Shown here: in pieces, positions 1 to 7,132 of the stretch | Layout: the number at the start of each line of letters is the position of its first letter | How positions within the stretch are numbered: the first letter of the stretch is position 1 | NCBI GenBank assembly: GCA_007375995.1 | Contig: VMFK01000011.1 | Coordinates: 1-15,957 of the forward strand | Direction of reading: 5' to 3' | Source: Parcubacteria group bacterium Gr01-1014_56 | Lineage (GTDB): Bacteria; Patescibacteriota; Minisyncoccia; Phycocordibacterales; SBAW01 | Length of the DNA: 15,957 bases | The notes under the pieces: generated by a model | The model's input: only the letters and a program-made list of their open reading frames with translations | The model's database searches: none | Told to the model about the DNA's origin: nothing | Translations under genes and position numbers: made by a program

Positions 1-349
1 TGAGGGGGCCGAAGTAGCCGGTTGCCGAGTCGGCAGCCAGGAGGCCTTGCAAGATTAGGTGCTGCTGCAACTGCAGCACATCAGGCCCTCTCACCCCTAT
101 GTAGAGGGTACGTTCAATGACGGGCAGGTCTGTCGATATTGGTTGCGCAGGGGGAGTTGCCGGTGCCCCTCCATGCAAAATGTTGTTGACGTCTGCTATG
201 ACTGCCGTATCAACGTTGAACGCCGTGAGGAGACCGAGGACTGACTGGATCTGGGGTTCGGTGAGAGCTGCATGTGCTACCTGCACTGAAAACAAAAAGC
301 TTATAAAAAAGAATGCGGTAATATGGACAAGCCCTCGGTGGGGTTTCAT
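1..349 (-). CDS. Secreted peptidoglycan-binding-domain protein, N-terminal part (runs off left edge)
   Basis: Reading the minus strand from ATG 349-347 gives 116 codons with no stop before the window edge. Residues 1-27 look like a signal peptide: a basic start (MKPHRG), a hydrophobic core (ITAFFFISFLFSV) and a signal-peptidase-like site after AHA. Residues 28-60 (ALTEPQIQSVLGLL onward) form a short helical segment of a type I associate with Parcubacteria secreted proteins. A Pro-rich linker follows, and residues 81-116 match the start of a peptidoglycan-binding_1 domain (GVRGPDVLQLQQHL, then ATGYFGPL). The rest of the protein lies outside the window, so any catalytic part is unknown. It diverges from rnr with an 82-bp gap. 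There is no clear Shine-Dalgarno, but a promoter-like pair sits directly upstream. The frame is confidently coding; the function beyond wall binding is not known. Confidence 0.85.
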   Translation of the reverse strand, partial: MKPHRGLVHITAFFFISFLFSVQVAHAALTEPQIQSVLGLLTAFNVDTAVIADVNNILHGGAPATPPAQPISTDLPVIERTLYIGVRGPDVLQLQQHLILQGLLAADSATGYFGPL

Positions 350-384
350 TGTCTAAGTATTCTGCCGTTCCCCTAAGTACTCAA
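350..384 (-). promoter_or_regulatory. Candidate leaderless promoter for the secreted PG-binding protein
   Basis: On the minus strand TTGAGT (384-379) is followed by a 17-nt spacer and AATACT (361-356), each matching 4 of 6 consensus bases, then exactly 6 nt before ATG at 349. The expected transcription start falls on or next to the start codon, which fits the lack of a ribosome binding site. This is inferred from pattern only. Confidence 0.45.
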
Positions 385-393
385 GGGAATGCC

Positions 394-423
394 TGGGGAC
401 AAGCGTTGGCTGATAGATACTAT
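394..423 (+). promoter_or_regulatory. Weak candidate promoter for rnr
   Basis: A -10-like TACTAT (418-423; overlapping alternative GATACT 416-421) lies 9-11 nt before the GTG start at 433. The -35 position is poor (TGGGGA 394-399, 18-nt spacer). The rnr gene must be transcribed from somewhere in this short divergent gap, but the signal itself is weak. Confidence 0.25.
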
Positions 424-432
424 TGACAAATC

Positions 433-2403
433 GTGTTAGACTGGCAATACGTGAAGCCCGTTAAGGACAAACAAGAAAAAAAACTCGTCTCCGGAGTCAT
501 TGAGATAACCCGCAAAGGAGTGGGCTATGTTGCATGGGATCCGCCAGCTGGCGGAGAGCCTGAAAAGGAAGACATTGAAATCGAGACAAATAATCTCGCC
601 GGGTCCCTCAACGGCGACACGGTAGAAGTGTCTCTTACGAGGCTCTTCCCTCGCCCTAAAGGCAAAGTGGTACGCGTTATTGAACGTGCAAAGGAAGAAT
701 TTGTCGCAACGCTTAAACAAAAGGATGGTGTGCTGGTGGCTGTCCCCGATGACATACGTTTTTACCGCTCTATAACACTTGAGGGCGGAGTAAACTTTAG
801 CGAGGGAGAAAAGGTGTTAGTCCGTCTTATGTCCTTTGACGGCAAGGGCGACGCTCGAGGCGCGATCGTACAACACCTGGGGCGCGCGGGCGAACATCAA
901 GTTGAGATGAACGCGATAGTGCTTGAGCACGGGTTCTCAACCGAGTTTCCTGAGGCGGTCACAAGAGAGGCACGCGAGCTCGAAGCAAATCATGCAAAAA
1001 TAATTGAAGAGGAGGCGCCGAAGCGCGCCGACTATCGGGGCAAACCTACTTTTACTATCGACCCCAAGGATGCAAAAGACTTCGACGACGCACTCTCTGT
1101 CTCTAAACTCCCCGACGGTTCGTTCGAGATCGGTGTCCACATCGCCGACGCGACTTACTTTTGCGTACCGGGCACCGCGCTTGATGACGAGGCCACAAAA
1201 CGCGGCACTTCTGTCTACCTTGTTGATGCAACAATCCCCATGCTCCCCCACGAACTCTCTGGCAATGTGTGTAGCCTAAAAGCTAATGAGGACCGCCTCG
1301 CCTTCTCGGCAGTATTCCGCATGAATGACAAAGCAGAGATATTGGAGCGAAAGTTTCAAAAATCAATCATCCGTTCACAAAAACGATTTACGTATGAAGA
1401 GGCGCAAGAAGTACTCACCAAAGCGAAGGGTCCTATGATTGAGGAGCTTGGTATCATGCGCGCTCTTGCACGTATATTAAGGAAGGGTCGCGAAAAAGAG
1501 GGCGCGATCGACTTCGGCGATAACGAAGTAAAATTTGAGCTCGACGAAGCAGGCAAGCCACTCGGCGTTACGCGCAAAACTCGCATTGAGACAATGCTTA
1601 TGATCGAGGAGTTTATGCTCCTCGCTAACCGCGAGGTCGCAACCTATATCTCCAAACTCGCACAAAAGGTACCGGAGAAAAATATGGTGTTTCTGTACCG
1701 TATCCACGACCAACCAAAAGAAGACCGGATCGAGGAGCTCGCGACCTTTGTGCGCGCTATAGGCTATGATTTTGCCAATAAAAAGAAGCGCCCCTCTGCG
1801 CGCGACATCGCAAAACTCCTCGCCGATATCAAAGGCAAACCCGAGGAGCACTTGATCCGCACTGCAACATTGCGCTCTATGGCAAAGGCAATCTACTCGA
1901 CCAAAAACATCGGACATTTCGGTTTAGCGTTTGAGTACTACACACACTTTACCTCGCCTATCCGCCGCTACCCCGACATGCTGGCTCACCGCATACTTGC
2001 CTCTCACTTAGACGGCAAACCTCTGACACGTTCTGAGTACAGCACTCTTGAAAAGATGTGTATCGCCGCCTCCGCGCGCGAAGCAGAGGCGGTTGCCGCG
2101 GAGCGTGAGTCTATTAAATATAAACAGGTGGAGTATATGTCGAGTAAAATCGGGCAGACATTCGAGGGGATAATCTCCGGCGTTACCGACTGGGGCCTCT
2201 ACGTTGAAGAAAAAGAAAGTGCGAGCGAGGGGTTGGTGCGCGTGCGCACAATCGGCGACGACTTTTATAACTACTCTCCTAAAGAGTACGCGCTCGTGGG
2301 TCAGCGCACCAAAAAGAAATACGCGCTCGGCGACCCCGCACGTATTAAACTTGTTGCTGCCGACTTATCGGCGCGAACACTCGACTTCGAGCTAGTGAAG
2401 TAG
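433..2403 (+). CDS. rnr: RNase R / RNase II family 3'-5' exoribonuclease
   Basis: A 656-residue processive 3'-5' exoribonuclease acting in RNA decay and rRNA/tRNA quality control. An N-terminal OB/cold-shock-like domain starts near residue 20 (SGVIEITRKGVGYVA). The RNB catalytic domain begins near residue 195 and has the acidic metal-binding cluster D210, D216, D218, D219 (IDPKDAKDFDDA) and the conserved TSPIRRYPD (507-515), whose Arg contacts the RNA 3' end in RNase II. A C-terminal S1 domain covers about 574-652. The length is at the short end for RNase R, and there is no long basic C-terminal tail. The start is taken as GTG 433; GTG 451 is an alternative that leaves the first OB strand intact. 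No good Shine-Dalgarno precedes either. It is divergent from the secreted PG-binding gene and convergent with smc across a hairpin. Confidence 0.95.
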   Translation: MLDWQYVKPVKDKQEKKLVSGVIEITRKGVGYVAWDPPAGGEPEKEDIEIETNNLAGSLNGDTVEVSLTRLFPRPKGKVVRVIERAKEEFVATLKQKDGVLVAVPDDIRFYRSITLEGGVNFSEGEKVLVRLMSFDGKGDARGAIVQHLGRAGEHQVEMNAIVLEHGFSTEFPEAVTREARELEANHAKIIEEEAPKRADYRGKPTFTIDPKDAKDFDDALSVSKLPDGSFEIGVHIADATYFCVPGTALDDEATKRGTSVYLVDATIPMLPHELSGNVCSLKANEDRLAFSAVFRMNDKAEILERKFQKSIIRSQKRFTYEEAQEVLTKAKGPMIEELGIMRALARILRKGREKEGAIDFGDNEVKFELDEAGKPLGVTRKTRIETMLMIEEFMLLANREVATYISKLAQKVPEKNMVFLYRIHDQPKEDRIEELATFVRAIGYDFANKKKRPSARDIAKLLADIKGKPEEHLIRTATLRSMAKAIYSTKNIGHFGLAFEYYTHFTSPIRRYPDMLAHRILASHLDGKPLTRSEYSTLEKMCIAASAREAEAVAAERESIKYKQVEYMSSKIGQTFEGIISGVTDWGLYVEEKESASEGLVRVRTIGDDFYNYSPKEYALVGQRTKKKYALGDPARIKLVAADLSARTLDFELVK

Positions 2404-2463
2404 AAAAAGATCCTGGTGCAGGAGTGCGGTATATCTCTCCGGAGCCAGGACTTTTTCTACTTC
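2397..2463. terminator. Bidirectional intrinsic terminator between rnr and smc
   Basis: The left arm (2397-2416) and right arm (2445-2463) pair over 19 bp with a single bulged A at 2410. The G/C core (TCCTGG/CCAGGA) is flanked by A5 on the left and T5 on the right, so transcripts from either strand end the core hairpin with a U-rich run. The left arm contains the last rnr codon and its TAG stop. The loop holds a further short CTCCGGAG palindrome. It lies exactly between two convergent genes. Confidence 0.85.
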
Positions 2464-2468
2464 ACTTC

Positions 2469-4718
2469 TTATTTTGCTACTGCAAGTGCGTCTTCAAATT
2501 TAACCGACAAGAGCTTTGAGATGCCATCATTATTCATCGTAACACCGTAGAGAATCCCCGCGCGCGACATGGTCTCGCGGTTGTGCGTGATCAAGATAAG
2601 TTGTGACTTTTTTGCCAGGTTTTCTATCATGTCGCCATAGCGCTTAGAGTTTGCCTCGTCGAGCGCGGCGTCGGTCTCGTCTAGTATCAAAAACGGTGGC
2701 GGGTTTACCTGGCTCATCGCAAAAATAAGCGCGATCGAGGTGAGCGCTCGCTCACCGCCAGAAAGCATATGGAGGCCTTTGATGCGCTTGTGCGGGAGCG
2801 CGACCGTGATATCGATCCCCTCCTCAATTTCCTCATCATCTTCATCCTCTTTCTCTCCTATGTCCTCAATATCGGCAAGCATATCCTGAGGGGCCACGCG
2901 CCGGAGTTTCTTTTCTTTAACGACCGAGAGGCTGGCCGAGCCGCCGCCAAACATAAGCGTAAAGAAACTAGTAAACTCTTTATTGATTTTATCGATGCCG
3001 CCGACAAAGCGCGTCTCAAGTGTTTTTGTCAACTCCTCGATAAGCCCATGGAGCTTTTGCGAGGAGACCTCAAGGTCGCTAAGTTCGCGGGCAAGAAATT
3101 GGTCGCGCTCAGTGGTCTCCTTATACTCTTTTAAAACCTCTGCAGAGTTTCCGGCACCGATCTCCTCGAGCTTAATTTTCATACGCTCTAGTTTTTTGCG
3201 TCGCTCCTCCTGGCGCCCGCGCTCCTCCCCAACCATATCTGCCTCGGAGACAACGCCCGCGGCGTCTCTTACTACATAGGTTTCATACTGAAGCGCCTCT
3301 TTCCCGATAAGCACGCCGGCCTCGGCGAGTTCGTTTTTAAATGCCGCTTGCTCGCGGAGGAGAATCTCCTCGCGCGACCTCAAGCCCGCAAGCAGCACCT
3401 CAAGCCCGCTTCTCTTTGTCATTGCCTGAAAGAGCTCCCGCTCTGCCTCGCGAGAAGCGTCCTTCTCACTTTCAATAGAGCGCCTGAGCTGCTCTGTGGA
3501 CTTCATAATCCGCTCCTCTTCATGCGCAAGATCTTTCAGTTCCTGCTCAAGTTCTGACTTTTTCTTCCTAAGAGATTCTGTATCGAGAGGCCCAGATGAA
3601 GAGTGTTCTTTTATACGACGCATAAAATCTTTGGCCAAAATAATGAGCGCCGCGATGCGAGAACGGAGCGGCTGCCCCTCGAGCGTCATAAAGGCTTCAA
3701 GTTCTTCTTGGATTTTATTTGCAAAAGTACTTGCCTCGCTAACTGGTACGCTCGGAGTAGCTACTTGCACGATCCGCTCATGCGCGCCGAGTTCCCCTTC
3801 GATCCTACCTAACTCACGGACCGCGGCGTCGCGTCTGCTCGCAACCTTGCGACTCTCTCCCTCAAGCACGATGAGTTCGTGTGTTGAGGCGTCTTTTTTC
3901 CCCTTACTCCCTAAGTCGCGCCTCAAACGCTCGATCTTGCGGTCGAGTTCAGCGTGCTCTTGTTTCGGCTCTGCAAGTTCCTGTTTAAGTTCGGCCTCCG
4001 CGACACTTAAATACACACTTTCGCGCTTGAGATACTCTTTATATTTTTCTTTTAGGTTCTCTCTTAGATTCTCTGCCTCTTCGATCTTTTTTACTTGGGT
4101 TCCTAAAAACTTAAGATGCGGTACGATCTCGCGGCGCATCGCTTCGACCTCATGCACGTTCTCGGCGGTTTTCTCTAATTTTTTCTCAGCTTCTTCTCTC
4201 TTATATAAATAGGCGGTAAGGCCGAGTGCGTCCTCGATCATCTCTCTTCGCTCGCGGGTGGAGGCGCTAAGGATTCTGTCTGCCTCACCTTGAGAAATAA
4301 TATGGTGCGCCGAGGCGCCGATGTTCGCTTGTGCAAGTAACTCCGCAATGTCCCGCAAACGGACCGACGAGCCATTGAGCAGGTAGTCGTTAACACCGTC
4401 GCGGTAGACCACGCGCTCAATTGCCACCTCGTCAAAGTCAAGATTAAGAGTGCGGTCAGCGTTGTCGAAAATGAGTTTTGCCCCTGCCCGGCCCGCTCTC
4501 GGTGAGCTTCCGGAACCGTTCCAGATCAGGTCCTCGCCGCGGCGGCCACGCATCGACTTCATCGACTGCTCACCTAAAACAAAACGAAACGACTCGGCAA
4601 TATTGCTTTTGCCCGAGCCGTTAGGGCCTACAATTGAGGTGATAGCTACAGCAAACTCCAGCGTCGTCTTTTTGGCGAACGACTTAAATCCGGACAATTC
4701 AATACTCTTGAGTCGCAT
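2469..4718 (-). CDS. smc: Compact SMC-like chromosome segregation ATPase
   Basis: A 749-residue SMC/ABC-type head protein expected to act in chromosome organisation. The N-terminal head has Walker A GPNGSGKS (31-38) and a Q-loop region (VLGEQS, about 48). The C-terminal head has the ABC signature LSGGE (652-656), Walker B FLILDE (D680, E681) and an H-loop His712. The coiled coil runs about 172-316 and again about 386-590. Canonical bacterial SMC is about 1,150-1,200 residues. Here the segment between the two coils (317-385) is only about 70 residues, Pro/Ser-containing, without a recognisable SMC hinge or CxxC zinc hook. An acidic insert of Glu/Asp (about 615-635) sits in the C-head. The start ATG is 12 nt after the rnc stop, with no Shine-Dalgarno, so it is probably translated from the rnc operon mRNA. 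The rnc-smc order is common in bacteria. An SbcC/RecF-like relative cannot be excluded. Confidence 0.88.
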   Translation of the reverse strand: MRLKSIELSGFKSFAKKTTLEFAVAITSIVGPNGSGKSNIAESFRFVLGEQSMKSMRGRRGEDLIWNGSGSSPRAGRAGAKLIFDNADRTLNLDFDEVAIERVVYRDGVNDYLLNGSSVRLRDIAELLAQANIGASAHHIISQGEADRILSASTRERREMIEDALGLTAYLYKREEAEKKLEKTAENVHEVEAMRREIVPHLKFLGTQVKKIEEAENLRENLKEKYKEYLKRESVYLSVAEAELKQELAEPKQEHAELDRKIERLRRDLGSKGKKDASTHELIVLEGESRKVASRRDAAVRELGRIEGELGAHERIVQVATPSVPVSEASTFANKIQEELEAFMTLEGQPLRSRIAALIILAKDFMRRIKEHSSSGPLDTESLRKKKSELEQELKDLAHEEERIMKSTEQLRRSIESEKDASREAERELFQAMTKRSGLEVLLAGLRSREEILLREQAAFKNELAEAGVLIGKEALQYETYVVRDAAGVVSEADMVGEERGRQEERRKKLERMKIKLEEIGAGNSAEVLKEYKETTERDQFLARELSDLEVSSQKLHGLIEELTKTLETRFVGGIDKINKEFTSFFTLMFGGGSASLSVVKEKKLRRVAPQDMLADIEDIGEKEDEDDEEIEEGIDITVALPHKRIKGLHMLSGGERALTSIALIFAMSQVNPPPFLILDETDAALDEANSKRYGDMIENLAKKSQLILITHNRETMSRAGILYGVTMNNDGISKLLSVKFEDALAVAK

Positions 4719-4730
4719 TTAGAAATCATT

Positions 4731-5423
4731 TTACCATCCCTTCAGATCAAGTGCTGCTTGCGCGGCGGCTTGCTCGGCCTCCTGTTTAGACTTGCCCGTA
4801 CCTTGCGCCAAGAGGCGGTCTTTAGCATAGACGCCAACCACAAACTCTTTGTCGTGGTCGGGGCCGCTCTCGCGGATCACTGCGTAATACGGTGTGGCCC
4901 CTTCTTGCTCTTGCACTTTTTCTTGCAGGGCAGATTTAGAGTCGCGCCAGAGTCTGTGCGTAACGATCTCATCAATTTTGGGGAACAAATGTTTAGAGAT
5001 AAACGCGCTGGCGCCCTCGAGCCCTTGGTCGAGATAAATCGCTCCGATAAGCGCTTCAAAGGCGTTGGCAAGGAGTATCCCGCGCGCGCGACCGTTATCT
5101 TTGCTCTCACCCTTAGAAAGGAGGAGGTAGTCGTTCATGCCGAGCGTTGTTGCAACTTCGGCACAAGTGACCGCATTAACCAGCGCCGCGCGGTACGCGG
5201 TTAAGTCCCCCTCGTTGTGGTCAGGAAATTTCTCAAACAAAAAGTGTGTGGAGACAAGCTCGAGTACCGCATCGCCTAAAAACTCAAGTCGCTCGTTGTG
5301 TGCGTCTACCTCACCGCGGTGCTCGTTGAGGTACGAGCGATGTGTAAACGCCTGCCGTAGGAGTTTGGGGTCATGAAACGAGATGCCGAGCGACTGCTCA
5401 AACGATTTTAAATCTTTCTGCAT
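4731..5423 (-). CDS. rnc: Ribonuclease III
   Basis: A 230-residue double-strand-specific endoribonuclease that processes rRNA precursors and structured mRNAs. The N-terminal catalytic domain has the family signature ERLEFLGDAVL (44-54), giving metal-binding E47 and D51. The second catalytic patch, LANAFEALIGAIYLD, gives E123, with Asn120 where E. coli has Asp114; I believe Asn occurs there in other bacterial enzymes too. The C-terminal dsRNA-binding domain spans about 160-229 (SKSALQEKVQEQE, then GTGKSKQEAEQAAAQAAL). The length is normal for the family. It starts 9 nt after the nusB-NUDIX stop and ends 12 nt before smc, so it sits inside an operon. No Shine-Dalgarno is seen at its ATG. Confidence 0.96.
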   Translation of the reverse strand: MQKDLKSFEQSLGISFHDPKLLRQAFTHRSYLNEHRGEVDAHNERLEFLGDAVLELVSTHFLFEKFPDHNEGDLTAYRAALVNAVTCAEVATTLGMNDYLLLSKGESKDNGRARGILLANAFEALIGAIYLDQGLEGASAFISKHLFPKIDEIVTHRLWRDSKSALQEKVQEQEGATPYYAVIRESGPDHDKEFVVGVYAKDRLLAQGTGKSKQEAEQAAAQAALDLKGW

Positions 5424-5432
5424 AAAATGAAG

Positions 5433-6338
5433 CTATGGTTTGCTAGAGGGTTTAGAGGTTAATTGCTGCACTGCCTTGGTGATAACGGGGAGCATGTCTT
5501 CGTAAAAATTGAGTTCAAGCGCGTCTTTGAGCCGAAACCACTTGGCGTCGTCGAGCCCGCCCTTTTTTGCGAGCGCAACTTCGGTAAACGGCGAGTGCGC
5601 AAGAAAATAGATCACGTGCTTGCGTTTCTTGCCTGTTGCTGGGTCGCTTGCGACGTACTCGTTTTCGCCTAGCCGCATGTCGGGCGTTACATTAAGCCCT
5701 ATCTCTTCTTTTATTTTGCGCACCACCCCTGCCTCGGGCGTCTCCTCTGGAGTGAGTTTGCCTTTAGAGAGTGTCCAATGGCCGAAAATGTCGTGAACAA
5801 GCGCCAAGTAGACGTCGTTTCCTTGCCTGGTGTAGACCACCGCGCCCACCAGTCGCTCTTGCGGCATCTCCTCGTAGGGAACCTCCTTCTTTTTCTTTGA
5901 GACTTCGTCGCGGCCGGGCTCACCGAGCTCTTTATATACAGCGCCGAGGACTCCGTTGACGAACCTGCCGCTGTTCTCTCCCCCAAAGCTCTTTGCAAGC
6001 TCGATAGCCTCGTTGATCGCAACTTTTGCAGGCACCATCTCCCGGTCGGAGAACAGGAGCTCAAAGAGACCAAGCCTCAGCACATTGCGGTCAACAGGAG
6101 CGATCCGACTCAGAGGCCATTCAGGTGCAGCTTTTTCTATCACCAAATCAAGATCCACTTTGCGCGCAAGGGTACCGCGCAAGAGTTCTTCCATAAAAGG
6201 AAAATCTCCCGCGGCGGGAGCAAACTCAGCTGCATTTCTTTTTAGAACCTCGTTACATTTTTCAATAGAGCATTGACGAATATCCTGCTCGAAGAGCGTC
6301 TGGAGCACTACTGATCGGGATAAATGCCGGTTTGCCAT
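5433..6338 (-). CDS. nusB: NusB antitermination factor fused to a C-terminal NUDIX hydrolase domain
   Basis: 301 residues with two unrelated domains in one frame. Residues 1-139 are a NusB-type all-helical domain (starting ANRHLSRSVVLQTLFEQD, with ISRIAPVDRN-like core LSRIAPVDRNVLRLG at 76-90 and FVNGVLGAVY at 126-135), expected to bind boxA RNA with NusE/S10 in rRNA antitermination. A Lys-rich linker (about 143-155) leads to a NUDIX fold (about 160-290). Its Nudix box at 193-215 fits G-x5-E-x7-R-x-I-x-E-E-x-G-L, but the Glu that should follow Arg207 is Lys208 (AAA codon). The HWTLSKGKL context resembles Ap4A-hydrolase-like NUDIX proteins. The substrate is unknown, and the Lys may reduce or abolish hydrolysis. 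The gene sits between rpmF and rnc. The fusion is continuous, with no stop or restart between the domains. Confidence 0.9.
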   Translation of the reverse strand: MANRHLSRSVVLQTLFEQDIRQCSIEKCNEVLKRNAAEFAPAAGDFPFMEELLRGTLARKVDLDLVIEKAAPEWPLSRIAPVDRNVLRLGLFELLFSDREMVPAKVAINEAIELAKSFGGENSGRFVNGVLGAVYKELGEPGRDEVSKKKKEVPYEEMPQERLVGAVVYTRQGNDVYLALVHDIFGHWTLSKGKLTPEETPEAGVVRKIKEEIGLNVTPDMRLGENEYVASDPATGKKRKHVIYFLAHSPFTEVALAKKGGLDDAKWFRLKDALELNFYEDMLPVITKAVQQLTSKPSSKP

Positions 6339-6408
6339 TGTGAAAAAGAACTGCTGATAGAACCTGCCGCCTAGAACCTACTCAGATAGACACAAGAGTG
6401 AACTGCAG

Positions 6409-6660
6409 TTACTTAGCTTTTTGGGCAGACTGCGTCTCGCTCTTACTTCCTTCCCTCTTATTGCGCTTAGCTAAACGGGCTGCAGTCTTTGCAACCAGGT
6501 CGATAGCGACACGGCCGTTATATCGGCCGCACACCGGGCATGCCCGGTGAGAGACACGTGCCGCTCCACACTCACATTTGATGAGTGCGTGGGCCTTTAG
6601 GGCATGGTGCGAACGGCGATTAGCCGTATGCGCCCTGGTATGTCTCATCCGAACGACCAT
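6409..6660 (-). CDS. rpmF: 50S ribosomal protein L32
   Basis: 83 residues with the L32 pattern: a basic N-terminus, RRSHHALKAHAL (15-26), then a zinc-ribbon-like set of four Cys (29, 31, 41, 44) and CGRYNGR. The usual first Cys pair is CxxC, but here it is C-E-C, one residue shorter. A Lys/Arg-rich tail (62-83) follows. It is a structural protein of the large ribosomal subunit. The start ATG 6660-6658 is chosen because a strong promoter ends 6 nt before it; Met5 is an alternative. It is the first gene of the rpmF - nusB/NUDIX - rnc - smc minus-strand run, and 70 nt without a visible promoter separate it from nusB. Confidence 0.92.
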   Translation of the reverse strand: MVVRMRHTRAHTANRRSHHALKAHALIKCECGAARVSHRACPVCGRYNGRVAIDLVAKTAARLAKRNKREGSKSETQSAQKAK

Positions 6661-6695
6661 AAAAGGAATATAACAAAATATGGCTAAAATGACAA
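6661..6695 (-). promoter_or_regulatory. Strong leaderless-type promoter of the rpmF operon
   Basis: On the minus strand TTGTCA (6695-6690, 5/6 to consensus), a 17-nt spacer and TATATT (6672-6667, 5/6) are followed by 6 nt and then ATG 6660. The expected start of transcription is at the A of ATG. No Shine-Dalgarno is present upstream, which fits a leaderless mRNA. This is the best promoter match in the window. Confidence 0.7.
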
Positions 6696-6708
6696 CCTGT
6701 ATATGTGG

Positions 6709-6734
6709 AAGGCCGTCTCCGAAGAGGCGGCCTT
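6709..6734. terminator. Stem-loop, possible terminator of the small Cys-rich gene
   Basis: An 11-position stem (AAGGCCG.CTC / GAG.CGGCCTT) has a 4-nt loop. In minus-strand RNA the loop reads C(UUCG)G, an exceptionally stable tetraloop, with one C-A mismatch in the stem. It lies between the stop of the minus-strand gene at 6782 and the rpmF promoter, where a terminator is expected. No U-tract follows on either strand, so termination is uncertain; it might instead be a processing or attenuation element. Confidence 0.45.
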
Positions 6735-6781
6735 ATGAATGAGATCGTGAACGAAATTATGAGCCTTTTTGGGGTGCTTTC

Positions 6782-7051
6782 CTACTTATGCTTGAAAGGT
6801 TTCCCTGCAAGAGCCGCATCGGCACTAAACAGTGCATCTACTTCTGCTTCGTTTGTTGCATTAATACAGAACTTCTCAGTGAAACCGTTTTCAGGCTTCC
6901 TTTGAAAACCTCCTGCATACTGCGGACACTCCGCAGTCCCGAAGAACTTGCAGAAGCTACAGATACATTTTTGTCCAGGCGGTCGCCATTGAGAGACGAT
7001 CGTTTGTACCACTTGAGGGGTAAAGTAAACTTCGACTGGAACTGTATTCAC
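6782..7051 (-). CDS. Small Cys-rich hypothetical protein
   Basis: 89 residues from GTG 7051 to TAG 6782. I do not recognise a family. It has five Cys (29, 31, 34, 42, 62), four of them in a C-x-C-x2-C-x7-C cluster (KCICSFCKFFGTAEC), which suggests a metal or Fe-S site, or disulfides. There is no signal peptide or membrane segment. The C-terminal third is Ala/Glu/Asp-rich and ends in KPFKHK. A purine-rich AGGGAGAAGGA lies just before the GTG, one of the few Shine-Dalgarno-like sites in the window. It occupies most of the gap between rpmF and rnhB in the same orientation as both, and a stem-loop follows its stop. Overlapping plus-strand frames look less protein-like. It may be real but is unproven. 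Confidence 0.6.
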   Translation of the reverse strand: MNTVPVEVYFTPQVVQTIVSQWRPPGQKCICSFCKFFGTAECPQYAGGFQRKPENGFTEKFCINATNEAEVDALFSADAALAGKPFKHK

Positions 7052-7132
7052 GGTCCTTCTCCCTAGATTACGGTTGAATCTTTACTTTTTTACACAAACA
7101 CAACTCACTAGTGTATTAGCATACGGATCTTT

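Noticed and set aside
423..428. A perfect TTGACA just before the rnr start
   Set aside because: The matching -10 position (446-451, AATACG) is poor, and transcription would begin inside the gene, past both candidate GTG starts.
3496..4212. A 238-codon plus-strand open frame inside smc
   Set aside because: Its Ser/Phe/Arg-rich product is the mirror of Lys/Glu/Arg coiled-coil codons of smc; smc has clear domain motifs across the same DNA.
6339..6408. Separate promoter for nusB-NUDIX in the 70-nt gap after rpmF
   Set aside because: TTGTGT with a 17-nt spacer leads to AGGCGG, which is not a -10; co-transcription from rpmF is more likely.
6705..7066. Plus-strand open frames (6705-6905 and 6788-7066) opposite the small Cys-rich gene
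   Set aside because: They lack a ribosome binding site or family-like pattern, and the minus frame has a Shine-Dalgarno and coherent composition.
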